From assembly GCA_040081395.1 (NCBI GenBank), contig JBEBGN010000074.1, positions 1 to 14,194 on the forward strand: DNA of 14,194 nt, in the 5' to 3' direction. Below, one piece after another: positions 1-6,736 of this stretch (position 1 is the stretch's first letter; every line of letters begins with the position of its first letter). The notes beneath the pieces were generated by a model. That model saw only the letters and a program-made list of their open reading frames with translations, ran no database searches and was not told the DNA's origin. The translations under genes were made by a program, and so were the position numbers. The DNA is from UBA2982 sp040081395 (lineage in GTDB: Bacteria; Gemmatimonadota; Gemmatimonadetes; Longimicrobiales; Gaopeijiaceae).

Positions 1-33
1 TCGGGGGGGTGGGGCGCGCGAACCCACGGGTGA

Positions 34-51
34 GGTGCCGGGGTAGGCACC
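34..51. repeat. Short inverted repeat upstream of the first ECF sigma gene
   Basis: The arms GGTGCC (34-39) and GGCACC (46-51) are perfect complements around the 6-nt centre GGGGTA. The repeat lies about 90 nt before the sigma-factor start codon. It could be an operator or the end of an upstream terminator. There is no following T-run, so a terminator role is not favoured. The repeat is visible in the sequence, but its function is unknown. Confidence 0.35.
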
Positions 52-107
52 GAGCGTAGTACCAGCCGGCCGGAGATCGCCAGGGCGAGCGTGTCCCACC
101 CCGGGCA

Positions 108-123
108 ACCCCGGCCCCGGGGT
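108..123. repeat. GC-rich inverted repeat just before the sigma-factor ribosome-binding region
   Basis: ACCCCGG (108-114) and CCGGGGT (117-123) are perfect complements separated by only CC, which makes a palindrome-like site 17 nt before the ATG at 141. In RNA the 2-nt centre would force opening of the inner pairs. As DNA it could be a dimeric protein site. It may affect translation of the sigma gene, but nothing in the sequence proves that. Confidence 0.3.
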
Positions 124-140
124 CCGCATCCAAGAGCCAG

Positions 141-722
141 ATGACAGACGCCTCGGCGGGACAAACGGAGCGCCAGCTCATACGGCTGGCAGCCGACGGG
201 GACACCCGCGCCATCCGGACGCTGTACGACCGGTACGCGCCGCGGGTGTACGCGGTCGTGCGCCGCATCGCCGCGGACGACGACGCGGCGCAGGACTATG
301 CGCAGGAAGCATGGATCCGCGCCGTTCGCGCACTGCCGACCTTCCGCGGGGACGCGCGCTTCTCGACCTGGCTCCATCGCATCGCGGTGAACGCCGCGCT
401 CCAGGCCCTTCGCAAGGCGGACACACGCAATCGGCGCGAGGAAGACGCGGTCGACGACGTGCCGGTCGGTCCACGGCACGCGGACTCGCTCCTGCAAAAG
501 CGGCTCGAGGACGCGCTCGATACCCTTCCGGAAGGAATGCGGGAGGTGCTCATCCTGCACGACGTCGAGGGATACACACACGAAGAGATTGGGGACGTGC
601 TCGGCGTGACGTCGGGCACTTCGAAGTCACAATTGTTCAAAGCGCGAGCCAAAATGCGCGCGCTGCTCTCCGGCCTGGCCGGGGCGGCTCACGAACAGGG
701 AGCGGAAGCATGGAGCATCTGA
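141..722 (+). CDS. ECF-type RNA polymerase sigma factor
   Basis: This 193-residue protein has the two-domain plan of extracytoplasmic-function sigma factors and would redirect RNA polymerase to a stress or envelope regulon. Region 2 spans about residues 24-92, with the core-binding and -10 recognition stretch DYAQEAWIRAVRALPTF (52-68) followed by STWLHRIAVNAAL. Region 4 spans about 124-175, with LPEGMREVLILHDVEGYTHE followed by a helix-turn-helix at about 147-172. No region 1.1 or 3 is visible, as expected for this class. The linker (93-123) is acidic and variable. The start at 141 fits the usual length and is preceded by a weak AAGAG purine stretch. Its 3' end overlaps the anti-sigma gene by 13 nt, so the pair is almost certainly co-translated, and the neighbour is its likely inhibitor. 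The ECF subgroup and target promoters cannot be read from here. Confidence 0.95.
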   Translation: MTDASAGQTERQLIRLAADGDTRAIRTLYDRYAPRVYAVVRRIAADDDAAQDYAQEAWIRAVRALPTFRGDARFSTWLHRIAVNAALQALRKADTRNRREEDAVDDVPVGPRHADSLLQKRLEDALDTLPEGMREVLILHDVEGYTHEEIGDVLGVTSGTSKSQLFKARAKMRALLSGLAGAAHEQGAEAWSI

Positions 723-1369
723 CGATCGAGGCACTCGCACGGCTCGTGGACGAGCCGGCGCAGCCCGAAGAAACCCGGCATCTCGCGGCATGCGAGGAGT
801 GCGCGGCGGAGCTGACTGCGCTCAGGACACAAACGGAGTGGCTCGCGGCGCTCCCGGAGATCCTACCGCCGGTCGGCGACTGGAAGGTGCTGGAGGCGAA
901 GCTCCGTTCCGAGGGACTGGTCCGGGGTCCGAGCGTCTTCCAGAAGCTCGGGCTCGCACGCACGCCGTCCTGGATGCCCGCAGCGGCGGCGGTGGTCCTC
1001 TTCCTCGGTGGCACCGGGTTCGGCGCGGCGCTCACGAGCGGCGGCGGTGCTGCCGCTCCGGGTGTCACGGCGACCGTGGCCGCGGCGGTCACGGTCGATG
1101 ATGCTGCGAGCGCCGTGCGCGAGGCCGAGCAGCAGTACGTCTCGGCCGTGTCCCGCTACCGCGAGGTCATGGAACAGCAGGGTGGACAGGTGACCGAGGT
1201 AGATCCCGTGACCCGCTATGCGGCTCTCGAACACCTCGTGTCCGTCAGCCAGGCGGCGGTACGCCAAGCACCGGGTGACCCGTTCCTGAATGGGTTCCTG
1301 GCCTCGGCGCTCGCAGAGCGGGATGCAGCGGCCCGCCAGGTATCCGCCAACCGCGACAACTGGTTCTAG
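710..1369 (+). CDS. Zinc-motif (zf-HC2 type) membrane anti-sigma factor
   Basis: The 219-residue product begins with a short cytoplasmic domain carrying H24-x3-C28-x2-C31 (HLAACEEC). This is the zinc-binding signature of ZAS anti-sigma factors, which clamp ECF sigma factors. One hydrophobic span follows at about residues 88-109, then an Ala/Gly-rich linker and a helical, Gln/Ala-rich C-terminal domain of about 90 residues that should lie in the periplasm. The in-frame reading extends further upstream, but the ATG at 710 has a good ribosome-binding site (AGGGAG at 697-702, 7-nt spacing) and places the zinc motif at the usual position. It overlaps the sigma gene by 13 nt and ends 1 nt before the PDZ gene. 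The periplasmic part has no domain I recognise. The anti-sigma role rests on the motif, topology and gene order. Confidence 0.88.
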   Translation: MEHLTIEALARLVDEPAQPEETRHLAACEECAAELTALRTQTEWLAALPEILPPVGDWKVLEAKLRSEGLVRGPSVFQKLGLARTPSWMPAAAAVVLFLGGTGFGAALTSGGGAAAPGVTATVAAAVTVDDAASAVREAEQQYVSAVSRYREVMEQQGGQVTEVDPVTRYAALEHLVSVSQAAVRQAPGDPFLNGFLASALAERDAAARQVSANRDNWF

Positions 1370-1370
1370 C

Positions 1371-2549
1371 ATGAGAACGCTCGCACTTCTCGCCTTGGCG
1401 CTCGTCATGGCCGGCCCTGTCTCCGCGGCAGGACCGCAGCGCGCAGCAGGATGGATCGGGATCGGCTTCGAGGTGAAGTCCGCGGAGACCACCGTGGGTG
1501 GCGCCCCGTCGACGATCGTCACCGAGGTCCGCGACGGGAGTCCGGCTGCCGCAGCAGGCATTCTGGTGGGCGATCGCCTGCTGACGATCAATGACGTGGG
1601 CACTGTCGAAGGCTTCGAGAACCTGGCCGAGCGCCTCGCGCTCCGCGTGGGCGATCGGGTGGTGATCCGCCTCGATCGGGGAGGGCGGCGCGTCGAGCTC
1701 ACGCTGCGTGCTGCGGAGCGGCCCTCGGACTTCGGCATGTGGACGCCCGAGCCCGACATGCCCACCGACTCCATGGCCGAGGAGATGTTCCGCGCCATCG
1801 ATTCCCTCCGCATTCAGATCCTCGCGACCACGCGTCCTACGACCCCGCCCCAAGCGCCACGGGCGCCACAAGCGCCGCAGTCCCCGCGCGCCCGTTTCGT
1901 CACAGAGCCGCCCGAACCGAGGGAGCCCCCCGTCCGGTTCGATGCGCCTTTCGAGTTCTTCATCTTCCGGAGCGAACACCACGATTCGCTGCGCCTGGCG
2001 ATGGAGGACCTCAACCGCAGGATCGAGAGCCTCCGCGACCAGGAGCAGCAACTCGCCGAGCGCCGGCGGGAGCGCACCAGGGCCCGCACCGAGACGCAAA
2101 CGCTCGACGCCCAGCTCACGGAGATCCGCGAAGCGATCACCGAAGTCACTCGTGAGTCCTCCACGCTACGCGCGGCCATGGCCGAGGCGGCGCGCGAGAC
2201 CGCGGCCGTCGAGTACTTCGCGCCCGACCCGGTCGACGTACCCTTCCGCCCGCTCACGCCCTACCTGCTCGGCAGCAACCGTGTGGCGGGCGCCGAGGTG
2301 GTGGACATCAAACCCGGGCTAGCGGAGTACTTCCGCGTCGAGACCGGTGTGCTCGTCGTCGATGTCGCGCCCGGCACCCCCGCCGCCATCGCCGGCATCC
2401 AGGCCGGTGACGTCATCACCAGCCTCGACCGCGTGAACGTGCGAACCGTGGATGAGCTCCGCACCGGAGTCTCCCGGGCCGGCGACACGTTGCCCGTGAC
2501 GCTGGTACGACGTGGCTCGACCCTCGAGGTGCTGCTGCGGCGCATGTAG
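1371..2549 (+). CDS. Exported protein with two PDZ domains and a central coiled coil
   Basis: This 392-residue protein opens with a signal peptide (MRTLALLALALVMAGPVSAA). PDZ domain 1 lies at about residues 27-115, with GSPAAAAGILVGDRLLTIND as the typical ligand-groove segment. A Pro-rich stretch follows (155-190), then a charged Glu/Arg-rich helix likely to form a coiled coil (203-282). PDZ domain 2 is at about 305-391, with VAPGTPAAIAGIQAGDVITS. PDZ domains of DegS/HtrA type bind exposed C-termini of envelope proteins. No trypsin-like or S41 protease domain, and no Ser/His/Asp triad, is present between them. The ATG at 1371 is chosen because it begins the signal peptide and lies 1 nt after the anti-sigma stop; an in-frame extension upstream would read through the anti-sigma gene. 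It is probably the third gene of a sigma/anti-sigma operon and may sense or scaffold envelope proteins. Confidence 0.9.
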   Translation: MRTLALLALALVMAGPVSAAGPQRAAGWIGIGFEVKSAETTVGGAPSTIVTEVRDGSPAAAAGILVGDRLLTINDVGTVEGFENLAERLALRVGDRVVIRLDRGGRRVELTLRAAERPSDFGMWTPEPDMPTDSMAEEMFRAIDSLRIQILATTRPTTPPQAPRAPQAPQSPRARFVTEPPEPREPPVRFDAPFEFFIFRSEHHDSLRLAMEDLNRRIESLRDQEQQLAERRRERTRARTETQTLDAQLTEIREAITEVTRESSTLRAAMAEAARETAAVEYFAPDPVDVPFRPLTPYLLGSNRVAGAEVVDIKPGLAEYFRVETGVLVVDVAPGTPAAIAGIQAGDVITSLDRVNVRTVDELRTGVSRAGDTLPVTLVRRGSTLEVLLRRM

Positions 2550-2551
2550 GA

Positions 2552-2591
2552 CCGGGGGGTCGCGGCCTCACCCGAACCCCCGCTTGTCGGT
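2552..2591 (+). repeat. 3'-flanking direct repeat, copy 1
   Basis: GGGGGTCGCG, then GCCT and CCCGAAC and, after a gap, GCTT and TC, lie just after the PDZ gene stop codon. The same blocks in the same order follow the stop of the next gene (3631-3666). Here CGGGGG (2553-2558) can also pair with CCCCCG (2577-2582) around an 18-nt loop. Its function is unknown; a transcript-end element is the simplest idea. Confidence 0.45.
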
Positions 2592-2602
2592 GCCGCACCC
2601 TT

Positions 2603-2620
2603 CAACCCGTACGCGGGTTG
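2603..2620. terminator. Hairpin between the PDZ operon and the CbiX-like gene
   Basis: CAACCCG (2603-2609) and CGGGTTG (2614-2620) form a perfect 7-bp stem around TACG. It lies 54 nt after the PDZ stop codon and directly before a candidate -35 box (2623). It could end the upstream transcript, although no T-run follows, or act as an operator beside the promoter. The stem is certain; its role is inferred. Confidence 0.45.
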
Positions 2621-2622
2621 CC

Positions 2623-2651
2623 TTGACCCCCATTCCTGTGTCCCGTACTCT
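2623..2651 (+). promoter_or_regulatory. Candidate sigma-70-type promoter for the CbiX-like gene
   Basis: A TTGACC -35 element (2623-2628) is separated by exactly 17 bp from a TACTCT -10 element (2646-2651). Transcription would begin near 2658. That leaves only a few nucleotides before the ATG at 2664, but about 39 nt before the ATG at 2697, which has a Shine-Dalgarno-like AAGG. This supports the later start. Confidence 0.5.
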
Positions 2652-2696
2652 TTCGGGCACTAGATGAAAATGGTTCTCAATCTCAAGGCTGAACCC

Positions 2697-3620
2697 ATGC
2701 GAACTGTCGCGGCGATTCTCGCGGTCGCGGTATCCCCCTTCGTCTCCACTCCCGCCTCTGCGGTGCAGGCCTCGGTCACGGCCGATTCCGGGGCTGGCGT
2801 GGGCATCCTGGTGATGGCCCATGGGGGGACCCCCGAGTGGGACCGCGCCATCCTGGAGTCGGTGGCGCCTCTCGCTGCGCAAACGCCAACTGTGGTGGCG
2901 CTCGGCATGGCCGATCACGCCGCGATGGCCTCCGCGCTCGACTCACTGGCCCGCACCGGTGTCGAACGGGTCGCCGTGGTCAGGCTATTCATCTCGGGCG
3001 CCTCGTTCCTCGACCAGACCAACTACTTCCTGGGTCTTTCGCCCGAGCCTCCGGCCCCTATCGCTGGACACGCAGGACACGGAGGCGGCCAGGGGCCAGC
3101 CACGCCCGGCCCGATCGCGCACGGACTCGCCATCGCAACCCACGCAGAGGGGCTGATGGGCGCCGCAGAGGTGTCGCAGATCGTGGGCCAGCGGGCGGCG
3201 GAAATCAGCAGTTTACCCGCGAACGAGAGCGTACTCCTCATCGCGCATGGCATGGGCGCCGAGCACGAGAACGAGGCGGTACTCGAGGCAATGCGTGACG
3301 CGGCGGATCGGATGGCGCCGCGCGGGTTCGCCCGCATTGGAGTCGCGACGCTACGGGAGGATTGGCCAGAGCAACGCGAGCGGGAGGAAGCGAGCATCCG
3401 CACCTTCGTGGAACGGGAATCTGCCCTAGGACGGCGCGTCCTCGTCATTCCCTATCGCCTGCACGGATTCGGTCCCTACGCGAGCGTGCTGGAGGGTGAG
3501 TCGTACGAGCCCGGAGACGCGCTGGTGCCGCACCCCGGCGTGACCGAATGGATCGCCCGTACCGCGACACGGGTCTCCTTGAGCCAGGGCTGGGGGGACC
3601 CCTTCGCAGGGGATCGCTAG
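2697..3620 (+). CDS. Exported tandem CbiX/sirohydrochlorin-chelatase-like protein
   Basis: This 307-residue protein has a signal peptide ending near PASA (residue 22) and two similar half-domains. The first (about 35-115) starts with GILVMAHGG and the second (about 175-290) with VLLIAHGMG. The beta-strand-His-Gly start is characteristic of CbiX-type cobalt/iron chelatases, whose short forms pair two halves. H42 and H184 are the conserved histidines. The second metal-ligand region of the family (a His after the central strand) appears altered: GASFLDQ in half one and GFGPY in half two. A His/Gly-rich linker (GHAGHGGGQ, 124-132) joins the halves. An in-frame ATG at 2664 adds 11 residues, but 2697 has AAGG at 8-nt spacing and gives a cleaner signal peptide. 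No other tetrapyrrole genes are near. Export is atypical for a chelatase, so the role may be metal or tetrapyrrole binding in the periplasm. Confidence 0.8.
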   Translation: MRTVAAILAVAVSPFVSTPASAVQASVTADSGAGVGILVMAHGGTPEWDRAILESVAPLAAQTPTVVALGMADHAAMASALDSLARTGVERVAVVRLFISGASFLDQTNYFLGLSPEPPAPIAGHAGHGGGQGPATPGPIAHGLAIATHAEGLMGAAEVSQIVGQRAAEISSLPANESVLLIAHGMGAEHENEAVLEAMRDAADRMAPRGFARIGVATLREDWPEQREREEASIRTFVERESALGRRVLVIPYRLHGFGPYASVLEGESYEPGDALVPHPGVTEWIARTATRVSLSQGWGDPFAGDR

Positions 3621-3630
3621 TCCGGGTATC

Positions 3631-3666
3631 CCGGGGGTCGCGAGCCTTTCCCGAACGGCTTATCCG
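3631..3666 (+). repeat. 3'-flanking direct repeat, copy 2
   Basis: This segment begins 11 nt after the CbiX-like stop codon and repeats the blocks seen at 2552-2591: GGGGGTCGCG, GCCT, CCCGAAC and GCTT. There are one-base gaps and two mismatches in the first 27 aligned columns. The potential CGGGGG/CCCCCG stem of copy 1 is not kept here, so primary sequence rather than that stem is what the copies share. Confidence 0.45.
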
Positions 3667-3669
3667 TTC
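3653..3669. terminator. Small hairpin after the CbiX-like gene
   Basis: GAACGG (3653-3658) pairs perfectly with CCGTTC (3664-3669) around CTTAT, 32 nt past the stop codon. The following sequence (TAGTTCGTGT) is only mildly T-rich, so as an intrinsic terminator this is weak. Confidence 0.35.
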
Positions 3670-3738
3670 TAGTTCGTGTCCCCGCGCCAGCGCGACCCTC
3701 ACCCCCGATTCGCCGCAGACGGACGACCGCCCGAGGGA

Positions 3739-3890
3739 GGGGCTGTGTCTCTCCTCCGAGGGGGATCGGCGCGGGCGCAACTCCCTAGGCGCTTAGGGGG
3801 CGGCCTGGCGACGCGCCCGCGCCGCCAGCGAGCCCCCTGTCTACCAAGCGGTGAGGGCGAGCGCCCCCCGAGGAGGAGAGGCACAGCCCC
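3739..3890. repeat. Nested inverted repeat between convergent genes; probable bidirectional terminator or structured RNA
   Basis: The outer arms 3739-3764 and 3865-3890 are complementary at 23 of 26 positions, including an almost unbroken 19-bp block beginning GGGGCTGTG. One of the mismatches is a G-U pair in plus-strand RNA. Inside lies a second, nearly concentric repeat: AGGGGGC (3795-3801) with GCCCCCT (3832-3838), and CTGGCG (3805-3810) with CGCCAG (3823-3828), separated by symmetric 3-nt internal loops. The element begins 118 nt after the plus-strand gene and ends 17 nt before the stop codon of the minus-strand operon. Being symmetric, it could stop transcripts from both sides. No T-run flanks it on either strand. 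A REP-like or MITE-like repeat is an alternative, but no target-site duplication is evident. Confidence 0.6.
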
Positions 3891-3907
3891 GACCAGCCTA
3901 CGTCGGC

Positions 3908-5122
3908 CTACTCGTACCGCAGCGCGACGATCGGATCCAGGATCGCTGCCCGTCTCGCGGGCCAGATCCCGAAGAACAGTCCCACCCCCGCCGAGAACGC
4001 GAGCGCGGTCACCACGGCCTGCGGCGACACGGCGGTCTCCCATTCGGCGATGCGAGTGATCATCTCCGCGGCGCCGTACCCCGCGCCGACACCCAGCAGC
4101 CCACCGAGCACGCACAGAAAGAGCGCCTCGACCAGGAACTGAGTCATGATCGCCTTCCTGGTCGCGCCGAGCGCCTTGCGGACCCCGATCTCGCGGGTAC
4201 GCTCCGTCACCGACACGAGCATGATGTTCATGATGCCGATGCCGCCGACGAGCAGGCTGATTCCGGCGATGCCGGCGAGCAGCATGGTGAACGTCTGTCG
4301 GGTCTCGTTGAACGTCTCCAGTAGATCGGCGGCGTTCGAGATGCTGAAGTCGGCGTCCTCACCCGCGCCGATGCGGTGCTCACGACGCAGAATGCGGTCG
4401 ATCTCTGCGTAGGCGAGGTCGAGCTGCTCAGGAGTCTCTGCCGCAGCGTAAATCGTGTTGAGGCGGTTGCGGCTCCCCATCACGCGGTACTGCGCGGTCG
4501 ACTGCGGAATGAAGATGCTCTCGTCGGGCCGCAGGAAGGACGCGTCCCCCTTCTCCGCGAGCACACCCACGACCTCGAAGCCGATCCCACGCACCTGGAT
4601 GGTCTCACCGATGAGAAACTCGGGGGGCGTCTCGCCGAGGTTGGTTGGAATATCGAACCCGACCACAGCGACGCGGCGCCGGCCACCGACTTCACTCTGG
4701 GTGAAGAAGCGTCCGGCCAGGAGCTCGTGGTCGTAGATGTCGAAGTACTCCGGCCAAACGCCGAGCACTTCAGAGCGGGCGTTCCAGCGCAGATAGGAGA
4801 TCTGCATGCTGTTCCGCTGCTCGGGCGATACCTGTAGTAGACCGCCCGTCTCCGTCCTCAGCGCCATCGCGTCCTCGATCGACATCTCCGCGTCACCGCG
4901 GGACACGCCGAACGAGAACTGCTGGCCGGGGCGGATCGTGAGCACCGACGAGCCCATGCGATTGATCTCCGCTTGGACCCGCTGCTGCGCGCCCTCGCCG
5001 AGCGCCACCATCGTGATGACGGCTGCGATGCCGATGACGATGCCGAGCGTCGTGAGCACCGAGCGAAGCAGATTCGCCCGTACCGCGCCCATCGCCACCT
5101 TCACGATCTCGAAGCTCAGCAT
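3908..5122 (-). CDS. MacB-type ABC transporter permease
   Basis: This 404-residue inner-membrane protein has the four-span MacB topology. TM1 is at about residues 21-43. A large periplasmic MacB core domain follows (about 45-270), then the FtsX-like domain with TM2 (279-305), TM3 (325-352) and TM4 (367-390). The cytoplasmic coupling segment TERTREIGVRKALGATR (306-322) is the hallmark by which such permeases contact their ATPase. MacB-type systems use ATP-driven conformational change to push periplasmic substrates through an adaptor and outer-membrane channel. In classic MacB the ATPase is fused to the permease; here it is the separate gene at 6733-7440. The start ATG is 9 nt after the adaptor stop, with AGGG upstream. 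It is the last gene of the operon and is followed by the inverted-repeat region. The substrate cannot be told from the sequence. Confidence 0.93.
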   Translation of the reverse strand: MLSFEIVKVAMGAVRANLLRSVLTTLGIVIGIAAVITMVALGEGAQQRVQAEINRMGSSVLTIRPGQQFSFGVSRGDAEMSIEDAMALRTETGGLLQVSPEQRNSMQISYLRWNARSEVLGVWPEYFDIYDHELLAGRFFTQSEVGGRRRVAVVGFDIPTNLGETPPEFLIGETIQVRGIGFEVVGVLAEKGDASFLRPDESIFIPQSTAQYRVMGSRNRLNTIYAAAETPEQLDLAYAEIDRILRREHRIGAGEDADFSISNAADLLETFNETRQTFTMLLAGIAGISLLVGGIGIMNIMLVSVTERTREIGVRKALGATRKAIMTQFLVEALFLCVLGGLLGVGAGYGAAEMITRIAEWETAVSPQAVVTALAFSAGVGLFFGIWPARRAAILDPIVALRYE

Positions 5123-5131
5123 GGTCGTGCC

Positions 5132-6736
5132 CTACTCGCCCGGTCCGCCACCGCGGATGACGAACCCACCGCCACCACCCCCCCGGCCGCCGGGGATGCC
5201 GCCACCCGGGACGCCGCCACCGAACGGGTTCTGGCCGCCCATACGGCCGCGCACCTGCTCGAGGAACGCCTCCTGCTGTGCCTGGAGCTGAGCGGCCGAG
5301 ACGATGACGAGCTGATCACCCTCCTCGACGCCGCTCACGATTTCCGTGTTGTCCCAATCGCCGAGCCCCATCTGGACGAGGCGAGGCTCGGGGGTCCCGT
5401 CGGCACCCATGACGAAGACGGCAGCGGGTCGCGTCTGGCGGGCGGACTGAGCTCCACCCGGAGTCGCGGCCGCACCCGTGGCGACGCCAGGACCCGCACC
5501 CTGTCCGCGCAAGCCTTGCATGAGCGCACGCATCGAGTCTTGTGAGATCGCGCCGCTCTCGACTTGGGCACGGAGCTCCTGCATACGGGCCTGCAACTCG
5601 GGGCTGACCTGCGCGCCACCGGCGCGAGCCCCTCGACCGGCACGTCCGCCCGTGGTATTGCCGCCGCCACCACCGCTCTGCTGGCCACCCGTTGCTGCAC
5701 CTTCGCCACCCCCCGCCCTCGCAGTAAACGTGCGCGCGCCTCCACCCGATGACGCGAACGCCGTGAGATCCAGGGACTCTACATCGAGGCCGAGCGCCAT
5801 GGCGGCCGGGCCGACGTCGTCCGTCTGCACGATCGAGTTATTGGGCACCAGCAGCACATCCCGAGCTTCGTCGATGAAGATCTCCACCTCGGCATTCATG
5901 CCCGGCTTCAGCAGGCCCGACGCGTTGTCGAGCGACACGATGACCGGGAACATGGTCACGTTCTGCTCGACGACCGCCTGGGGCTCGATCTTCGAGATGA
6001 CGCCGTTGAACGACTGGTTCGGGAATGCCTCCACGCTCACGACGGCCGTCAGGTTCGCCTGGAGCATGCCCATGTCGGTCTCGTCGACGAGGGTGCGCAC
6101 CTGCATCGCCGCCAGGTCCGCCATCAAGAACAGCGCGGTGCCTCCGGAAACGTTCTGGGAGGCGGACTGGATGACCACGCCTTCTTCGACGTTCTTCTGG
6201 ATGATGGTGCCGTCCATAGGCGCGCGGATCGACACGTCGTTCAACTGGAGCTGCGCCAGATCGAAGTTGGTTTGCGAGCGCACGAGCTCGGCCTGCGCAT
6301 TCGTGTTGTCGAGGCGAGCGTTCTCGTGTTCCTGCTGCGTGATGACGTTGGCGGCCAAGAGTTGGTTGGAGCGCTCGAGCTGCGCCGCCGCGATCTCCAG
6401 GCGGGCCTGGGATACCTGCAGGTTGGCTTCGACCTGGTTGTAGTTGTTGCGGACGTCGCGCGGGTCGATCTCGGCGAGCAGCGTGCCGCGCGTCACCCGA
6501 TCCCCGACGTCGGCGTGCAGACGAAGGACCTCGCCGGACGCCTTCGACTTCACCTCGACCTTCCGCACGGGCTCCACGTTGCCCGTGGCCTCCGCGCGAA
6601 TGATCAGGTTCCCGCGTCGAACGGTGGCCATAAGGCGTGTCGGTGTGCCCTCCTCCGCCGCCTGCCCCTCACCGCATCCGGCCAGCAGGACGATGCCCAC
6701 CAGGAAGGGTGTCACGCGCGCCCAGCGTTTCATCAT
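5132..6736 (-). CDS. MacA/HlyD-family periplasmic adaptor lipoprotein
   Basis: This 534-residue membrane-fusion protein links an inner-membrane pump to an outer-membrane channel. It has a lipoprotein signal with the lipobox LLAGC (C21). The first lipoyl half is at about 55-90, followed by an alpha-hairpin coiled coil (about 97-165). The second lipoyl half (RAPMDGTIIQKNVEEGVVI, 171-189) and a beta-barrel domain (about 210-295) complete the core. The membrane-proximal domain (about 290-480) is interrupted by a long low-complexity Gly/Ala insert (about 330-436), and the protein ends in a Gly-rich tail (about 500-534). Both make it longer than the roughly 370-400 residues usual for MacA. The ATG at 6736 overlaps the ATPase stop as ATGA and has GGAG 8 nt upstream, so the start is well supported. 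No outer-membrane TolC-like gene is in the window. Confidence 0.93.
   Translation of the reverse strand: MMKRWARVTPFLVGIVLLAGCGEGQAAEEGTPTRLMATVRRGNLIIRAEATGNVEPVRKVEVKSKASGEVLRLHADVGDRVTRGTLLAEIDPRDVRNNYNQVEANLQVSQARLEIAAAQLERSNQLLAANVITQQEHENARLDNTNAQAELVRSQTNFDLAQLQLNDVSIRAPMDGTIIQKNVEEGVVIQSASQNVSGGTALFLMADLAAMQVRTLVDETDMGMLQANLTAVVSVEAFPNQSFNGVISKIEPQAVVEQNVTMFPVIVSLDNASGLLKPGMNAEVEIFIDEARDVLLVPNNSIVQTDDVGPAAMALGLDVESLDLTAFASSGGGARTFTARAGGGEGAATGGQQSGGGGGNTTGGRAGRGARAGGAQVSPELQARMQELRAQVESGAISQDSMRALMQGLRGQGAGPGVATGAAATPGGAQSARQTRPAAVFVMGADGTPEPRLVQMGLGDWDNTEIVSGVEEGDQLVIVSAAQLQAQQEAFLEQVRGRMGGQNPFGGGVPGGGIPGGRGGGGGGFVIRGGGPGE

Noticed and set aside
1..25. A possible third copy of the 3'-flanking repeat at the window start
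   Set aside because: Only a G-run and CGAACCC agree. The spacing and the TCGCG block do not match, and the preceding gene is outside the window.
55..61. CGTAGTA upstream of both sigma genes (55-61 plus; 8977-8971 minus) as a shared ECF promoter element
   Set aside because: A 7-base match between two regions of about 100 nt is expected by chance often enough. The distances to the starts differ (about 80 versus 34 nt), and no matching -35 block is conserved.
863..1813. A long minus-strand open frame across the anti-sigma and PDZ genes
   Set aside because: It spans two genes with clear domains, has no start context and encodes low-complexity Arg/Ser-rich sequence.
3739..3890. The nested inverted repeat read as an insertion-sequence remnant
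   Set aside because: No transposase fragment or target-site duplication is visible. The central symmetry fits a hairpin element better.
5478..6443. A 321-codon plus-strand open frame over the adaptor gene
   Set aside because: The opposite strand encodes a recognisable lipoprotein adaptor. This frame is a composition shadow rich in Ser, Pro and Ala.
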